A stretch of DNA of 64,000 nucleotides from Pachyseris speciosa. Taxonomy: Eukaryota; Cnidaria; Anthozoa; Scleractinia; Pachyseridae. This document shows, piece by piece, positions 1 to 12,225 of this stretch. The first letter of the stretch is position 1, and each line of letters begins with the position of its first letter. The stretch lies in the NCBI GenBank assembly GCA_016490735.1, contig JAEMWC010000105.1, positions 1,125,001 to 1,189,000 on the forward strand. The letters are read 5' to 3'. Made by a program: the position numbers and the translations under genes. Below the pieces are notes generated by a model that was not told the origin of the DNA, did not search any database, and worked only from the letters and a program-made list of their open reading frames with translations.

Positions 1-189
1 ATTCAGGTATATTCCCTTAAGAGCAGAATGATCGGTGAAAAGTGGTTTGAAAAGCAAGTGGATGCAATTTCTTCTGCCATCGAGACGCTTTTTCTCTACC
101 TTGCTAAGGAAGAAGTGTGGAGGAAGATTCTAACTCGGCTTATAATAAAGGACACAATAATTTCATCATGGATTGAAATTAGTCTCTGA
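1..189 (+). other. open frame entering from the window edge, unassigned
   Basis: Frame 1 is open from the first base to a TGA at 187-189 (62 codons) and reads as a charged, plausible protein tail (for example GEKWFEKQVDAISS). It may be a chance open frame or the 3' end of an exon whose gene lies off the window. On the opposite strand, around 215-285, a short frame reads GGVCFDETLVNGQHRH before a stop, which also looks protein-like. I recognise no family for either. Confidence 0.2.
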
Positions 190-1838
190 ACCCTATTTTA
201 GCTTTGGGAAGGGAACAAAGTGCCTGTGCTGTCCATTCACCAATGTTTCATCAAAGCAAACACCACCAAGCCTTGTGACATTTCAAAATTTATCGACCAG
301 CAACTTGGTGTTTGGTTTAATAATTCATAACTTTACATTTCTATGACAACAGAATCAATTCTCAGACTTGTCTTTCGAAATTTGGAGATTTTTCATTGTC
401 TTGGCAAATTTTTAGATGACCACTGAAACAGTCACAATGCTTCAGAGGTTTTTTGATATCAAGAATTTGACAGATCCAAGACCTGTCCAAGATCTGGCAG
501 GCATTCAATACAGAATCATCTTGAAGATTCTGAAACCTTACAAAGACCCTAAGTTAAAAATGAAAATCATCAAACCCTTCAAGTTCTCCTGCGCTATGAA
601 TAAGGAGACATGAAAATCATAAAATGTTATCACTTTTTATAGGCTATAAACTTGGAGTTGAACAAATAAAATTATTGTAGTATTTACCTGTTGTCTGCAC
701 ATTCAACAAGTGCTACTGTAGGCAATGTGCTGCTGCTTATTGTTGATGTCTACAATCTGCAAGTTCTTCTCCTTTATGGGAATCACCCTCTAGTTGCTGT
801 TAAAAGCTCCTGTATTCCATGCCATTATTTTGTATTTGTTGCTGAACTTTCAACTTTTACAGCCACTTGTTGCACAACAATACTGTCATGTTGAAAAAGT
901 GACGATATCATATCTTAACCATCTCATTCAGAACATCCTGATAAAAGTGCAAAAAGATCACAACTTTAATCTGGCTAAGAACAGACCTTTTTGTGGTAAA
1001 ATCCACCATTTTGAAAATGGAGCAGACAGTGCATAAAATACAGTGTTTGTATGGGGATGCAACATCAAATAACATTGTAATATTGGGTATCTGAGTGTAC
1101 AAAATGGTGAAGGCAGTTAAGAGGACCAAACATTATTCTTTCTAAAGCTGTGGGATACAGCTGAGCTAGAAAGTGAGTAATTGCGTCTGTAATTTTCCCA
1201 AACACTACTTAATACCAGAAAAAGAACCCTTTTAAGAGAGCGTCCCAAAATTTTGACAAGCTACATTCACAGTTCCAACAAGTTTATTTCCCCTGGGATG
1301 GTGCTCAGAGCATTCTTATACTCATTACATTACTAAGGTAATGACCATAAGTCACCAGTTGGATGCCTTATATACACAGCTACACGTACAATATATGTTA
1401 CAGTGTTGGTCATAAGGCATTTTCAAAATTTTCAAACCAGTTGAATTTAATTTTCCTTTGCCTCAAGTTCATTGCCAAAAGCTAAAACCAAGGAAAATGA
1501 AATAATATTCAAACTGATTTGTAAAATTTTGAACCAGAGGCATTTTAAACCAGGTCAGTAATAATCACTAAAAATGAGACCATATCAATATTGACTTTAT
1601 CTTTAATCTTTAAAATAATATGCATTAAATAAATCAGAGTTCCATTCATAAAATTAAAATTTCTTCAACATGTAACTTTAAGTTTAATAATATTATAACT
1701 TTTGAATATTTCACTGTCACAAAAGAGCACAACACCTTTTACAATCCAGTCACTATGTAATGAGTTAACATCTGTGGTAGATCTTCAATCACTTGCCATA
1801 TTAAGGGTATTTGAACTCTACAGGCTACATACTATAGC
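190..1838. other. no gene or repeat recognised
   Basis: AT-rich sequence with only short open frames. None shows splice-bounded coding character or a family I recognise. It lies downstream of the minus-strand RNF139-like gene. Confidence 0.4.
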
Positions 1839-2013
1839 TACAGTCAAACCCCTATTAAGTGCAGACAACCCCCTATAGCTGTAAGTGCCAGTAATCAAAG
1901 TCCCGATGGGGCTTGAACTTCTATTGCCTTTTACTCCTATTAAGCGCTCAGCCCTCAATGAGAAAACACTATCCATTCCCCAAGGGTGGCTGCTTAATAG
2001 GGGTTTAAATGTA
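1839..2013. repeat. short inverted-repeat element (MITE-like)
   Basis: The left end reads CAGTCAAACCCCTATTAAG and the right end CTTAATAGGGGTTTAAATG, imperfect inverted repeats about 170 bp apart. A second inverted motif (TTAAGCGC) lies inside. There is no coding capacity. It resembles in style the 'CTCTATTAAGCCCC' family at 8277 and 27838 but has its own ends. Confidence 0.6.
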
Positions 2014-2599
2014 CACCAAAAGCAATTCTTAACTGTAAACCACATACAGATAACATTTTTAAAAGAATCATTTTTGGGACCATCAGCTGAACTACAGTAT
2101 GCAAAGCGTCCAAGCTAAAGACGGCTGCCTGAAATTATTACTTTGAAAGGAGCTAACAAAACTAAACAAGGTTATTTCTTTAAAGTTTCTGCTGGTATAA
2201 GCTACAGTTGCTTTGCAAGTACAGAACCAAGTAATCACAGAAGCAACTTGTGAAATTTAATAGTAAATCATTTTGTTTTAGTTCTTCAAGTTAATCTCAC
2301 ACTGTAAGCTCCCTTTGTAACATTTATCTTGTGCATGCTATGCAGTGAGTGACAACATCATACCATCTTCAATATAAGGCATGGTTAGCTTTTTGAAGGA
2401 GTTTAAGGACTAAGTTATCAATGCCTAGCTTAGACTAAGAACCTCAAAAACACACCATTTTACAGAGTTTTATGACAACTTACTTTCATGCTTTGGCAAT
2501 GGAATGGGAAAAACCCCATGACCCTTTCGTCGACTTAAATACACCACCTACAAAAAGCTAAAATTTTCACAGTTCCTTACTAGTATTTATCATTTATTT

Positions 2600-2814
2600 G
2601 AAGGGCTTGGTGGAAAACTATGCTAAGTGGATTTTTGGGATTTTTTTAAATTTTGCTCCAAAATTGCTGGTTTTTTGCATACAGGCTTGTTTTTATGTGG
2701 TAAACATTGCCCTGTATTCTTTTTTGCTGCTTTGCACTTAGTCTTTGAGAAAACACAGGCCAAAAATGTGTTCACCTAAACATCCACTTAGCATAGTTTT
2801 CCACCAAGCCCTTC
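2600..2814. repeat. fold-back MITE with about 35-bp terminal inverted repeats
   Basis: Starts GAAGGGCTTGGTGGAAAACT and ends with its reverse complement, and the pairing continues through CTATGCTAAGTGGAT. Flanks ATTTATTT and ATTTACTT match at 7 of 8 positions and are a possible 8-bp target duplication, which would suit a hAT-type mobiliser. That assignment is inference. Confidence 0.75.
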
Positions 2815-2826
2815 ATTTACTTCTGA

Positions 2827-3205
2827 CAAGCATAACCTGGGAAACCACATTTTTTCCTCTTTTTGTTAAATACAGGAAGCAAGTGAGTGTTCTCCATGGT
2901 TTTAATTAACTTTTTGCATGAAGTAACGAAGTAATGAACATGTTTTAAAATATTGCATTTTTTCCATTCTGTCTTGGTCATATTAATGCCTCCTCTCTAT
3001 TATGTACTGGTTGCACCTTTATTATGACTGGCAAGCATCACCTGGGAAACTAGATTTTTTCCTCTTTTTGTTAAGTACAGAAAGCAACTAAAATAATATC
3101 CTCCATGGTTCGAATTAACTTTTTGTATGAAGCAATGAACTGGTGTAATAAAATATAAATTGCATTTTTCCATTTTGTCTTGGTCCTATTAATGCTGCTT
3201 TACTA
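2827..3205. repeat. two-copy tandem duplication, about 205-bp unit
   Basis: Copy one begins near GCATAACCTGGGAAACCA (2830) and copy two near GCATCACCTGGGAAACTA (3036). Both continue through TTTTTTCCTCTTTTTGTTAA, CTCCATGGTT and CATTTTTCCATT to TCTTGGTC. The copies have diverged by scattered substitutions and small indels, so this is an old local duplication. Confidence 0.7.
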
Positions 3206-3276
3206 CTGGTTAGTACAAAATAAATAACTTGGTTCAGTGCCTTGTTACAGAGCAGTGTTGCAGTGTTTATGCTGCT

Positions 3277-3567
3277 TAAGGTGCAGTAAAACGGACAACA
3301 AATTCATGCAACTTTTGGTGCAACATTGTTGCGATACGAGTTAAAGAGCGATGTTGCCCGTTTTACCACCCACACGAGCAACTTGCCGTGTAACAATTTT
3401 CGTCGTTTCATACTGCAGCAACGTTGCAGAAAGTAGAACAGCCTTCTACTTTGTGCAACAAAATTGGGGAGTGTTGTGTGAGTGGTAAAACAGGTAACAT
3501 CGCTCTAACTCGTATCACAACAATGTTGCGTAGAAAGTTGCACGAATTTGTTGCCCGTATTACCGAA
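3277..3567. repeat. fold-back MITE, about 290 bp
   Basis: The left arm (TAAAACGGACAACAAATTC, then GCGATACGAGTTAAAGAGCG, then TTGCCCGTTTTACCAC) is matched in reverse complement by the right arm (GTGGTAAAACAGGTAACATC, AACTCGTATCACAACAATG, GAATTTGTTGCCCGTATTAC). Most of the element can therefore fold on itself. Noncoding. Confidence 0.75.
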
Positions 3568-4387
3568 CCTTTACAATAAGTGTATTTTTCAGTGTGATTG
3601 TCATGATAATAAGCTTTGATCCAACTGGCATTACTGGTTTGTAATTGCAAGCAAAGGAAAGAGTGCCAAAATGTCCAATGGCACCCCTCATCCAGGGTTC
3701 CAGATAAGTTTTTAAGGGGAAACTCAACTCTTACAACAAATTGACCCTAGTTTCCAAAATTTAGATTAGAACTTGGGAATAGCATTTAAAATGCACAACA
3801 AAATTTAACACCTTATTTCCCTTTTAAATTTCCCAGGCACCATCATTTTTGATATCGTGACATCAATTGGTTGCAGCTATTGTCAAGAAGCAAACGAAGC
3901 AGAAAACCCTTTGTGTTAAACAATAGGACAACCATTACACATAAGGAAATCCAAAATGGCCACACCTGGGAAATTTAAAAGCAAAAATAGGCAATGAAGA
4001 TACTGATTTTTTCGTACACTTAAATGTTATATCCATGTTTTAAAACAAAATAATATTTGGAATCTGGTAATTATTTCCAATAATTTAGCATCAATTTGTT
4101 GTAACAGTGGAGGTTCCCTTTAAGGCAAGGTGTCAACAAGGAATTCCAAGGGGTCAAATCCCCACTACTCCCACCAAACCATTATAAATTTTCTATTAAT
4201 TTGTCAGGTCATGAAGCTGACCTTGTAGGGTTTTTGAGCTGAGATCCCCCTCATCAGGGTGGGTGCCCTGTGCTAACTATCTGCCTAAACCACATTTCCA
4301 TCTTTGGCCAAGTTTTTTGTTTAACAAATCATGTTTTTGAAACATCCGTTAGGGCTCATTATGTGATAAAAAAAAAACAAACTGTGG

Positions 4388-4506
4388 TCAGGGCCCAGTT
4401 GCTCGAAGCATGGTTAGCACTAACCTGGGTTAAATACCATGACAACCTATAGGTTTTAACACATCTTAATGAATGGTTATCACTAACCATGCTTCATGCA
4501 ACTCAG
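4388..4506. repeat. short MITE of the GGGCCCAGTTG family
   Basis: Begins GGGCCCAGTTGCTCGAAGC and ends GCTTCATGCAACTCAGACC. GGTTAGCACTAACC-type palindromic steps lie inside. Related copies are at 31145, 42874 and 44800, so this is a dispersed family in the window. Confidence 0.6.
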
Positions 4507-5016
4507 ACCAGGCTGGTAATAAAAACTTTTGATTTCTGGTCCTCTGTCTAATAGGAGCAAGCTGTATACCAACTGTTTAATAACTAATAAACAGTAACAT
4601 AAAGACAGGCTAGCCTAACAGCTGAGCTTCCAAGCCATGAAGGAACAGCTCACTGCAACATATATAGCGAATGGCAACCATTATTTTTCAAGTTGCATCT
4701 TGGACACCGAACTGCTCCAGAAAAACTGGAACAAAGCAAACAAACACACATAAAAGAAAAACATCAGAAGACAAAATAAACAAAGCACTGACTGAAACAT
4801 ACAACACTACTTGCCTGCACGCTATAAACAAGATGACTTTGTAACATTAATATTTAAAGCTATTAAGTTCTTTACTTTATGTACATTTGGGATAATGCCC
4901 ATTGGCAAGTACAACTTGAGAGTATCTTGCCAAAGGACAAACCTGTTCTTGAATGAAATCGTTTAAGTTATTGGTTTTTAACCAACTGCTGCAATGCGCT
5001 GCAGGATTGGCAATAG

Positions 5017-5309
5017 TCAATCCTGAGGTAAAATATCTGCATGACACATAGGACACTTGTCTTGAACATATAGCCATTTCCTGAGGCACAGACTGTGGAA
5101 ATAATGGTTACATTTAGTCACTTTGGCACTGTCCAGCTCTTCATAACAAATGCAACAGACATCATTCAGCTGCTCTAACTGCTCCTCTCTGGCCCACTCC
5201 AATGAGTTGAGTCTTTTCACTGCACTGCGCCGCAAGAGGAAATTGTTCCATCCCTCTTGAGCTCTTTTGTAGACGTTGAAGTATGCATGCATAGAGATAA
5301 CCAAAGCAC
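5017..5309 (-). CDS. RNF139: RNF139-like exon 3: last membrane segment and RING-H2 domain
   Basis: The acceptor is the minus-strand CTTCCCACAG at 5310-5319. The exon completes a glycine codon (phase 1) and reads ALVISMHAYFNVYKRAQEGW, then a basic linker (LLRRSAVKRLNSL), then the RING. RING cysteines and histidines are visible: CCIC, C-N-H-Y-F-H, C-L-R-K-W and CPMC, the C3-H2-C3 order of RING-H2 ligases. The protein ends HADILPQD and the stop is at 5017-5019. Confidence 0.93.
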
Positions 5310-8300
5310 CTGTGGGAAGTAAATGAAAGCTGTGTGGGAACAAATTAATTTTTGAAACTAATAATGTACTGTACTTGTTAGGTCAGGGCACACGGAGAGT
5401 AGCTAATGGTCATGGGACGTGGGTAATGGGTTTTTTATTTAATAGGATGCCTTTGTTCTTGTGACAAGCTCTTGTGCTATCTTTGACAGGCATGCATGTT
5501 GAGAATGAAAAGACTGTGTGTGATACCTGGTATTGGCACACATGAGGTTGATATCAACCCTTTGTAAATGAAAAATCACTAAAATTACAGAGATGTTAGG
5601 AATTTATAAAGAACAAAAGAAGGAAATTGTGATGGTGAATATAAACGTAAGTGTTACAGTGAGAGTTTGTGATGTGACATTTTTGATTTTTACATTTTGG
5701 CATTTATTCACCTTATTTGTACTGAAAACCATAATGCACCTATAGACTATCAGAGACCAATACCATACAATGATCCGAGGTAGCAGAGGATCACCGATCA
5801 TTTGCAATTGTATAGCCCTGTTCAAAGACCATATGGGGTGGAGCTGCATGGAGTCTATGAACTAAAACCATCAGAGCTATGTATGTTTCCCTTTGTCCAT
5901 TAGCCTGCAGAACAGGCATTTTTTTCATTTTTTTTAGGCGAGCAGATTAAAGTGTAAGGTGAGCGTAGAGTGTCAATCATGCGCCAAGGATGAGGAGAAA
6001 GTGCTGCCTTTGTAATGACGTTTACAAATGGTTAGACTTTCTAGTCTTCTCGGATAAGGGCAATAAACCGTAGGCCCCATCTCATAACTCTTCTTACTAT
6101 ATCTCTCACTTAGTACGCAGGCTGTGATTGGTCAATTTTGCGGGCCGTATTCTACAGTACGGCCCGCTTGACTTCAACAAGGTTTCTTTCCCGCGTGCCG
6201 GATTAACCTCAGAGATATAATAAATATCTTACTAACCTCGTTTCTCGGTCTGTACTATAAGTTACAGATCCTTGTTTTTTCCCATTAATTCATGGCTCGC
6301 GCGCTTCGGGCTTGGGCCGGAAATCAACAGGAAAAAACTTGGTCCGTAACTTACAGTACGGACCTCGGACTTGGTTAGTAAGAGGTATATAATTACTCGG
6401 GATACTGTAAGTATACCGAGTTATAAAATGTGTCAGATTTCAGTCTTTTTTTTTCCTGTGCAGCAAAATGTACAATACAATTACGTTCCGGTGTTTGGAT
6501 TGGCCAATGCACAATAGCAGGCACGTGGCGGTGTGTTCATTGGTTAAAGCAAACCACATAGTCCAAAGGTCGAAAGGCTAACATCATGCGACGGTTGTTT
6601 ACAAGTTATGCAAATTCATCGTGTTTGAGTTGTGAAGCTAGACATTTTAAGACAGCACAGTCTGTCCCCGTGAAAAGGTTTGCCGAGTGTTAAGAAAAAG
6701 TTGGAAGCCTCGCACGTGTAATCGATATCACAAGTCGAAATCGAATGCTGTGACAGAAAAGTTACAGATTTGCACAAAGTTGTTTTCGTAATGTGATACC
6801 TTCGGTTTAATACGTGACCGCAAGTGAACACTCAAGGTTAAATAATCCACTTCGACCGCGGAACAAATTTTCCTGTGCATATCTTTGTAAAGTTGTGAAA
6901 CTGGATTTTAATACAGTACAGACTGTCCGTGTGAAAAGGTTTGCTGAATTTAAGACAAGGTTGGAAGCCTCGCACGTGCTGTGAGTATCGACTCGAATTA
7001 GAACATTGTGACAGTTCTATATTTAGATAATTGCAAAGTTGTTTTGATGTAATTTGATCCGGATTATACCACAACTCAATCGCTGTGACAGATCTATATT
7101 TAGAGACAAGTTTGCGAATTTTTGGTTTTCACCTGCGTCAGAAAAAAAAACTAAAATATTAAACATTTAGATTTTTTACCTTCATCAGGTAAATGACATT
7201 TAAGCCAAGTAACACGCTTTGTTTTGAAAATAGAGCAGTTTGAATTTCAAGTGCTTTTTACAATGCGTGACATCTGGACATGTCACATACACGGAAACGA
7301 TTCGCCTTGTGTTTTCAAGTTTGTTTTCAAGCTTCGCAGAGAGAAAAAACTCCAGATGTTGCCACTTAATCTAGAAGTAAACAACAACAGCTGACAAGGA
7401 ATGTTGATGGCAACTCTCAAAACGGTTTAAAGAGCTTTGCTCGAACGTGAACAAAAAGGTCTTACGTGAACCCAAAAGCAAACCATTAGCCGGATAGTTT
7501 CGAGAATCAGAAAGCGTGCGTCCGGCTTCTGGAACAAAAAAGTATCCCGAGTTAACGCTCATAGAGCGTCTTGTTGATTCTGTTGGACGTAAAAGAACCA
7601 CTAGGGACATAATAAAAATTAATTCTCACTGGCAGTGACCACCCCTAGTGTCTGTCTAGATATTTACATTACAGGGGCATTTGTAACTCAACTGTTACGT
7701 CATTGAATGGAAACTACATTACAAGCAGTCTGCCAAAGTGCCCGACCAGTGTTGTAATGCGCATTTGATTACTTCATAGAAAATGCACAGTAGAAATATG
7801 AAATATTACTATTATTATTTATTGTAAGTTACAGCTATGAAGCGTTTGTGATCATTATTGCTGAATAAACAATAAACCCATGACTCACAACCCACGACCA
7901 TTAGCTACTCCCTGAAACACGATGCAATATCCACATTTAACTTTTCATGTGTATATTGCAGTTTGTGTGACAGATGCACCCTGCTTGTTTGTTGCACACA
8001 TTATTATGCCCAATGTTGCACCTAATGTCAAAGCCTTTGTATTTATTTAGTACCCTCTCCTTACAAGCACCTCAATAAAGGGTTATCTAGATACATAGAT
8101 ACAATTTTGTTGCAAGCAACATGCTGACAAGCCAATGATATGTATTATTTTGACTTTTTGATAAATCTTGCCAGTGTACAAGATACATTGTAGTCTTGCA
8201 GGGGAACTCATCAGACAATGGGAACTTACATATACAACAAGGTGGATACAAAATTGACCCTTTGCAGCTTAATTACCATAAAAGCTCTATTAAGCCCCCA

Positions 8301-11300
8301 TCTCTTTTAAGCCCCCCTCTCTAATAAGCCCCCCATTTGGGAGTCGGTTTTTGTAATAACCCACCCCCCTCTAAGAAGCCCCCTCACCCCCCTCTTTGGG
8401 ACACAAGATACGGTTTCTTGTTTAGTACTAAATAATAAAGTTTCACTGCAGTTGTTTGAGATTTGTTCAGAAACTATTTAACACGAAAACGGCATGCTAA
8501 AAGATTTGAAATAAGCCCCCATCTCTATTAACCCTGGGGGAGGGCTTAATAGAACTTTTACAGTAAACCAAGTTGGCTTCAGATCAGAATAATCTTACCT
8601 ATGTAGTTCCACTCTCCCATTAAGGTTGCCCATGCTGTGTATGCCAGAACAACCACAGCAACGAGAAACTCAAAGACTTTGGAGCCTGCATTGATGTAAT
8701 AAACATAGTCATCTAAATCCTTTACTTGTGACTCTGAGTGAACATTTGAGACAAACAGAGCATAAATGATAAGTGACCCCATGACTTGAACAATCGTCAC
8801 AAGATTGCTTGATATGATCACAAACAGCCAAGCATCAAGGCTGAACAACTGACACAGTACAATAATCATATAACCAGGAAGTATCAGGATCAAGGCACAA
8901 ACTGCAAGAGTGCGTAAATGCTTGCTGTTGAAAACTCCAGTGTATGTTGCTCCCAGTGACATGAGCGCTGGCTCGGTAAGTTCATAAGCAGACTGTAGGA
9001 ATAGTGAGATGGTTACAAACATTATGAGACAAATGAGCATGAGGCGCTCTGCTTTTGGTAAGCTGGTGAGTCCAACTTGTATGGCCAAAAGGAAGAAAGA
9101 TAAGCTGTCATTCCAAGCCTCCTGATGACGGTCTTCCATCGGCCTCTCAAGATTCCCTTTCAAAATTTTATTCACAAAGTCTAACATCAGATTAGCAGTT
9201 GCTCCAATAAAAATACTGGCTCCGGCTAAATCCTGGATATTGTCAAAACACTCCACTAAAGTTGCTGCTGTGGCAGTCAATACACCATGTTTCAAAAACA
9301 AAGCAAACCTGCAAACAAATTTAATCATCCATGTTACCATAAGCACTCTGCCTAAGTCAATTCTCTTCCAATGGAACACAAAGCAATCCAACCAGCCAAA
9401 GGTGACTACAAGCCTGCAGTTATATTTCACCATCCCTGGGAAGTCCTGGAGGAGCTGCAATAGTCCAAGACAGGCTTTGTACAGCTGAATGACTGATGCA
9501 AACACAAGGTAAGCCAAACACAACTCTCGTAAGATTGTTGTCGCTCTTACAAAGGGCAAAGTAATGAGCTGGATTAGAATCGGAATGACAATAAACATTC
9601 CTACAGTGTGCTTTGCATTGACAATGGTCCACTTGCGTGGGGCAATGGCTATGCTGGCGGCTACACAAACCTGTGCATATAAAAGCGAATAGCCATAGCT
9701 ACCGCCCAGGTATGATGAATTTTGAAGGCCTGTACTCTCTGATGAACTGTCTTTCTTGGTATCCGATGGTGAATGCGAGAGAATTGCAAAAAAGGCTATT
9801 ACAAGAACAACTTGTTCGATTAACCAGATAAAAAGTTTCTGGAGGTAGCTCAGATGCGTAAGTAGTCCAATAGTTCCAACAAGTCCACTTAGAATCGCTG
9901 AAAAAGACAATACAGCTTAAATTATTTTATAGACTACAGCACTCAAATCTCTCATGGTTTAGACTGTAGTTGCTATACAAAATTTAATTAAACAGCAATG
10001 AAATGGTGCTTTACTTTATCACAAGAGGTGCAAGTGAAATCATACCCTCACTTCAATAGATTGGGTGGGTGGTGGGAAGAAGAAAATATTGTAGCCTCTC
10101 ACCTTTTTTCCTGTTACAGAAATGAAAAAACAAATTGAATTTCTATTAATGACTTGATGCTTGACCTGATGCTACCTATCATTGGATAATTATCTTGGAC
10201 ACCTATCAAGGGAGTGGGGGGGGGGAGGGTCAAAATATCCTGTTTCCTGTACCCTGTTCTCCTGCCTCAAGTGCCTTTGTTTCCTAAGCTCCCCCACTTT
10301 TTCATGGTGCTCAGGACAGCAATAAATTATTTCTCTCCCACCTCCCTCTTTATAACTCATGCTTCCCACCTCCCATACTCCTCTTAACCTATTCTTCCAG
10401 GTTCCTGCTCCCCTGTCCCCCTCCACTATCAACCAATTTTCACCAAACTCTCCTTAGGTGTTTTAGAGATAATTGATTGGCAACTGACAACAATAACCTT
10501 CCCACTGAAAATATCTTCTTGATTCAGAAATAAAAAGAAAATTTAAGACCTCGTAACTAGTAGTTGTGTAATCAAAATTGATGAATGAAATTAGGAAATA
10601 ATTATTTTGTGTGCATTTTGTCAAAATTCTATGAGCTGACAAACACATCCGTAACATCTTTAAATCTTTAAATCTGGGGCACCAGCCATAGCAATTTTGA
10701 AAGTTCACATGTGAACTTAAAAATCAATGCAGAAATTTCATGCCAGAATTAAGGATTACTTTCATTTGTCAGTCATGATATCAAAGACACAAAACAATGC
10801 CAATAATTACTTTAAACATAAACACAAATTCCGGCAAAAACTTCATGCGGTACGGTAAAAAGAAACAGACCATATTTGTATTCTCGTTATTGAACTGGTC
10901 TAGCACGAAGTGGAGGCTCTTGTGGGGGAGTAAATTTACATATGAAAAAGTTCCCCTGTTTAAGCCTCGTGTGCATGCTAGTTCCAGCTCATTATGGAGA
11001 ATACAAATTGGGTCTATTGAATCCCTAAACTGCATACATTAAGTCTAAAACATACAGTACATAGTAATTATTATGATAATATGAAAATATCAGAAAGTTT
11101 TTATCAGTCATAATTTCGGTATTATTTTCTGGGTTATGGGCTGCTTGGTCTGACTTCAGAAATTAAAAAAAAAATACGCCTTTTAAAAAAATACTGCAGA
11201 GAATTTAAAATTAGAAACAGCTAGCTTATTGATTAAATTCAGAAAGCAGCAATATCCAGCTGGCCTTTGAACCTCAAGGAAAGGATATTAGTTAGAGTCC

Positions 11301-11836
11301 ATTGTCCAGAGAGAAAATAAATGCACCTGGTCATGACCTCTTTACCAGCTTTTCATAAGTTTAGCTGAAGTAAAAAGATTAACAGTCAAGCATGCATGCA
11401 CGCATTACATTTTACTGCCGTATAAGCTTATATAGAAAACACAGAATAAAACTAGCTATATTATAATAGAGATTTATGCAAGAGTTGGCTAGAGAACGAA
11501 AACCTTTCTTCTAACACCAAAGTACACTAAAGCATGTTCAAAGCGAAATCATTGTCGCCTGGGAAAAACTGAATTCGTTGAATTGCGCGCAATGGCATGA
11601 TACTTACCAAAAATCTCGTACCATGTTTTCGTTTCTTCGTCAGACTCTTTAACATTCTTATCGAAGTATGCCGCCAGTTGCAGTAAGAAGCAAAATGGAA
11701 CTCTTAAAATAATATTTTCATTTCTGAAATAAAACGCTTTCACTTCAGCCCATTCAAACTCCATGATGACTTGTCTGTGTTTGAAATCACGAGCTGTCCA
11801 GACGGCGATTTTTTGACGTTTCCTTTCTCGTAACAT
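5017..11836 (-). CDS. RNF139: RNF139 (TRC8)-like membrane RING-H2 E3 ubiquitin ligase, whole gene
   Basis: Multi-pass endoplasmic-reticulum ubiquitin ligase of the RNF139/RNF145 family. In vertebrates these act on sterol regulation (HMG-CoA reductase, SREBP pathway) and ER-associated degradation. Three coding exons join in frame: 11836-11608, 9897-8599 and 5309-5017 (1821 nt with stop, about 606 residues; human RNF139 has 664). All borders are GT-AG and the junctions are phase 1. The N-terminal part is a long array of hydrophobic segments (TRC8_N region), followed by LDDYVYYI, then HAYFNVY and a C-terminal RING-H2. The wording around the RING (CNHYFHSLCLRKWLYVQD) and LDDYVYY is closer to RNF139 than to RNF145, but a pre-duplication cnidarian orthologue of both is possible. 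The vertebrate acidic C-terminal tail is absent: the protein stops 11 residues after the last RING cysteine. Confidence 0.92.
6106..6166. repeat. short perfect hairpin
   Basis: GCGGGCCGTATTCTACAGTA followed directly by CGGCCCGC gives a GC-rich stem of about 10 bp (GCGGGCCGTA/TACGGCCCGC). It sits just before the inverted repeat at 6213. Confidence 0.5.
6213..6400. repeat. fold-back repeat with TCTTACTAACC ends
   Basis: The left arm reads ATCTTACTAACCTCG, then GTACTATAAGTTACAGATCC. The right arm reads in reverse GGTCCGTAACTTACAGTAC, then GGTTAGTAAGAGGTATATAA. It is a diverged, noncoding palindrome nested in the larger element at 5392-7914. Confidence 0.6.
8277..8571. repeat. MITE with TACCATAAAAGCTCTATTAAG ends
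   Basis: The left end is ACCATAAAAGCTCTATTAAG followed by C-rich blocks (CCCCCATCTC, CCCCCCTCTC). The right end is GGGGGAGGGCTTAATAGAAC, then TTTTACAGTAAA. The same internal phrases (GTCGGTTTTTGTAATAA, ACACAAGATA) recur in reverse orientation at 27838-28178, so this is one family with at least two long copies here. Confidence 0.7.
8599..9897 (-). CDS. RNF139: RNF139-like exon 2: multi-pass membrane domain
   Basis: One long exon of 1299 nt encodes most of the polytopic region. Acceptor TTTTTCAG lies at 9898-9905; the exon enters and leaves in phase 1, with donor GTAAGA at 8598-8593. Several hydrophobic helices are evident (for example VVLVIAFFAIL, LMLICLIMFVTISLF, LFVIISSNLVTIVQVMGSL). Family-typical phrases include LAIQVGLTSL, PALMSLGAT and GEWNYIG. 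A glutamine/asparagine/serine-rich loop near residues 50-70 (SDTKKDSSSESTG) is poorly conserved. Confidence 0.93.
9935..11540. other. RNF139-like first intron, nothing else recognised
   Basis: Intronic sequence between exons 1 and 2. It holds a purine/pyrimidine-biased stretch with a G run near 10205-10225 but no repeat pair, RNA gene or exon that I can support. Confidence 0.5.
11608..11836 (-). CDS. RNF139: RNF139-like exon 1: N-terminus
   Basis: The first coding exon starts at ATG 11836-11834 and ends at donor GTAAGT (11607-11602), 76 codons plus one base. ENIILRVPFCFLLQLAAYF corresponds to the conserved N-terminal LRVP segment of RNF139/RNF145. An internal methionine (MEFEWAEVK) 24 codons later is nearer the vertebrate start, so the basic leader MLRERKRQK may be optional. 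A transposon-derived unit begins only about 60 bp upstream at 11897. Confidence 0.85.
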
Positions 11837-12225
11837 CAGGCCACTCGAACAGCGGTCGATCAGTGCAGTTTATGGATACCTCATGTATCTTCTATTATTA
11901 CCCGGGCTGCGCGCGTCTCGCGCGGCGCCCGGGTCTTAAACTACCGACGGTTCTTCTTTTTCGTCGTCGAGTATCATCCACAAATGGCACTTCCGGCGTT
12001 TCTGCGCAAGCGCTAACTATTTTTAACAACAGTGATGCGTGTTGTCACGTATGGGAAAATGTCGATTCATCTTGTGGCTTTTGAAGTCTGAACAAACAAT
12101 ATGTTAAGAGAAGTGTCTATGCGAATGTTTGGAAGTTCAACGGCGAGAAGAAAGTTTTTAACATGAGTAAACTTAACGGCAAATGGACTGCCGTGTTTCC
12201 CCGTGTCTGCTTCAGTAGACAGCGA

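Larger units (their letters stand above)
5392..7914. mobile_element. 2.5-kb non-autonomous element with about 45-bp terminal inverted repeats, in the RNF139-like second intron
   Basis: The left end (GGAGAGTAGCTAATGGTCAT, then GGACGTGGGTAATGGG) is the reverse complement of the right end (CCCATGACTCACAACCCACG, then ACCATTAGCTACTCCC). I see no transposase-like frame inside. The interior holds a nested inverted repeat (6213-6400) and a two-copy tandem duplication (6612-6840 and 6845-7075) sharing AAAAGGTTTGC and TTGGAAGCCTCGCACGTG. The extent is set only by the matching ends; no clear target duplication was identified. Confidence 0.55.
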
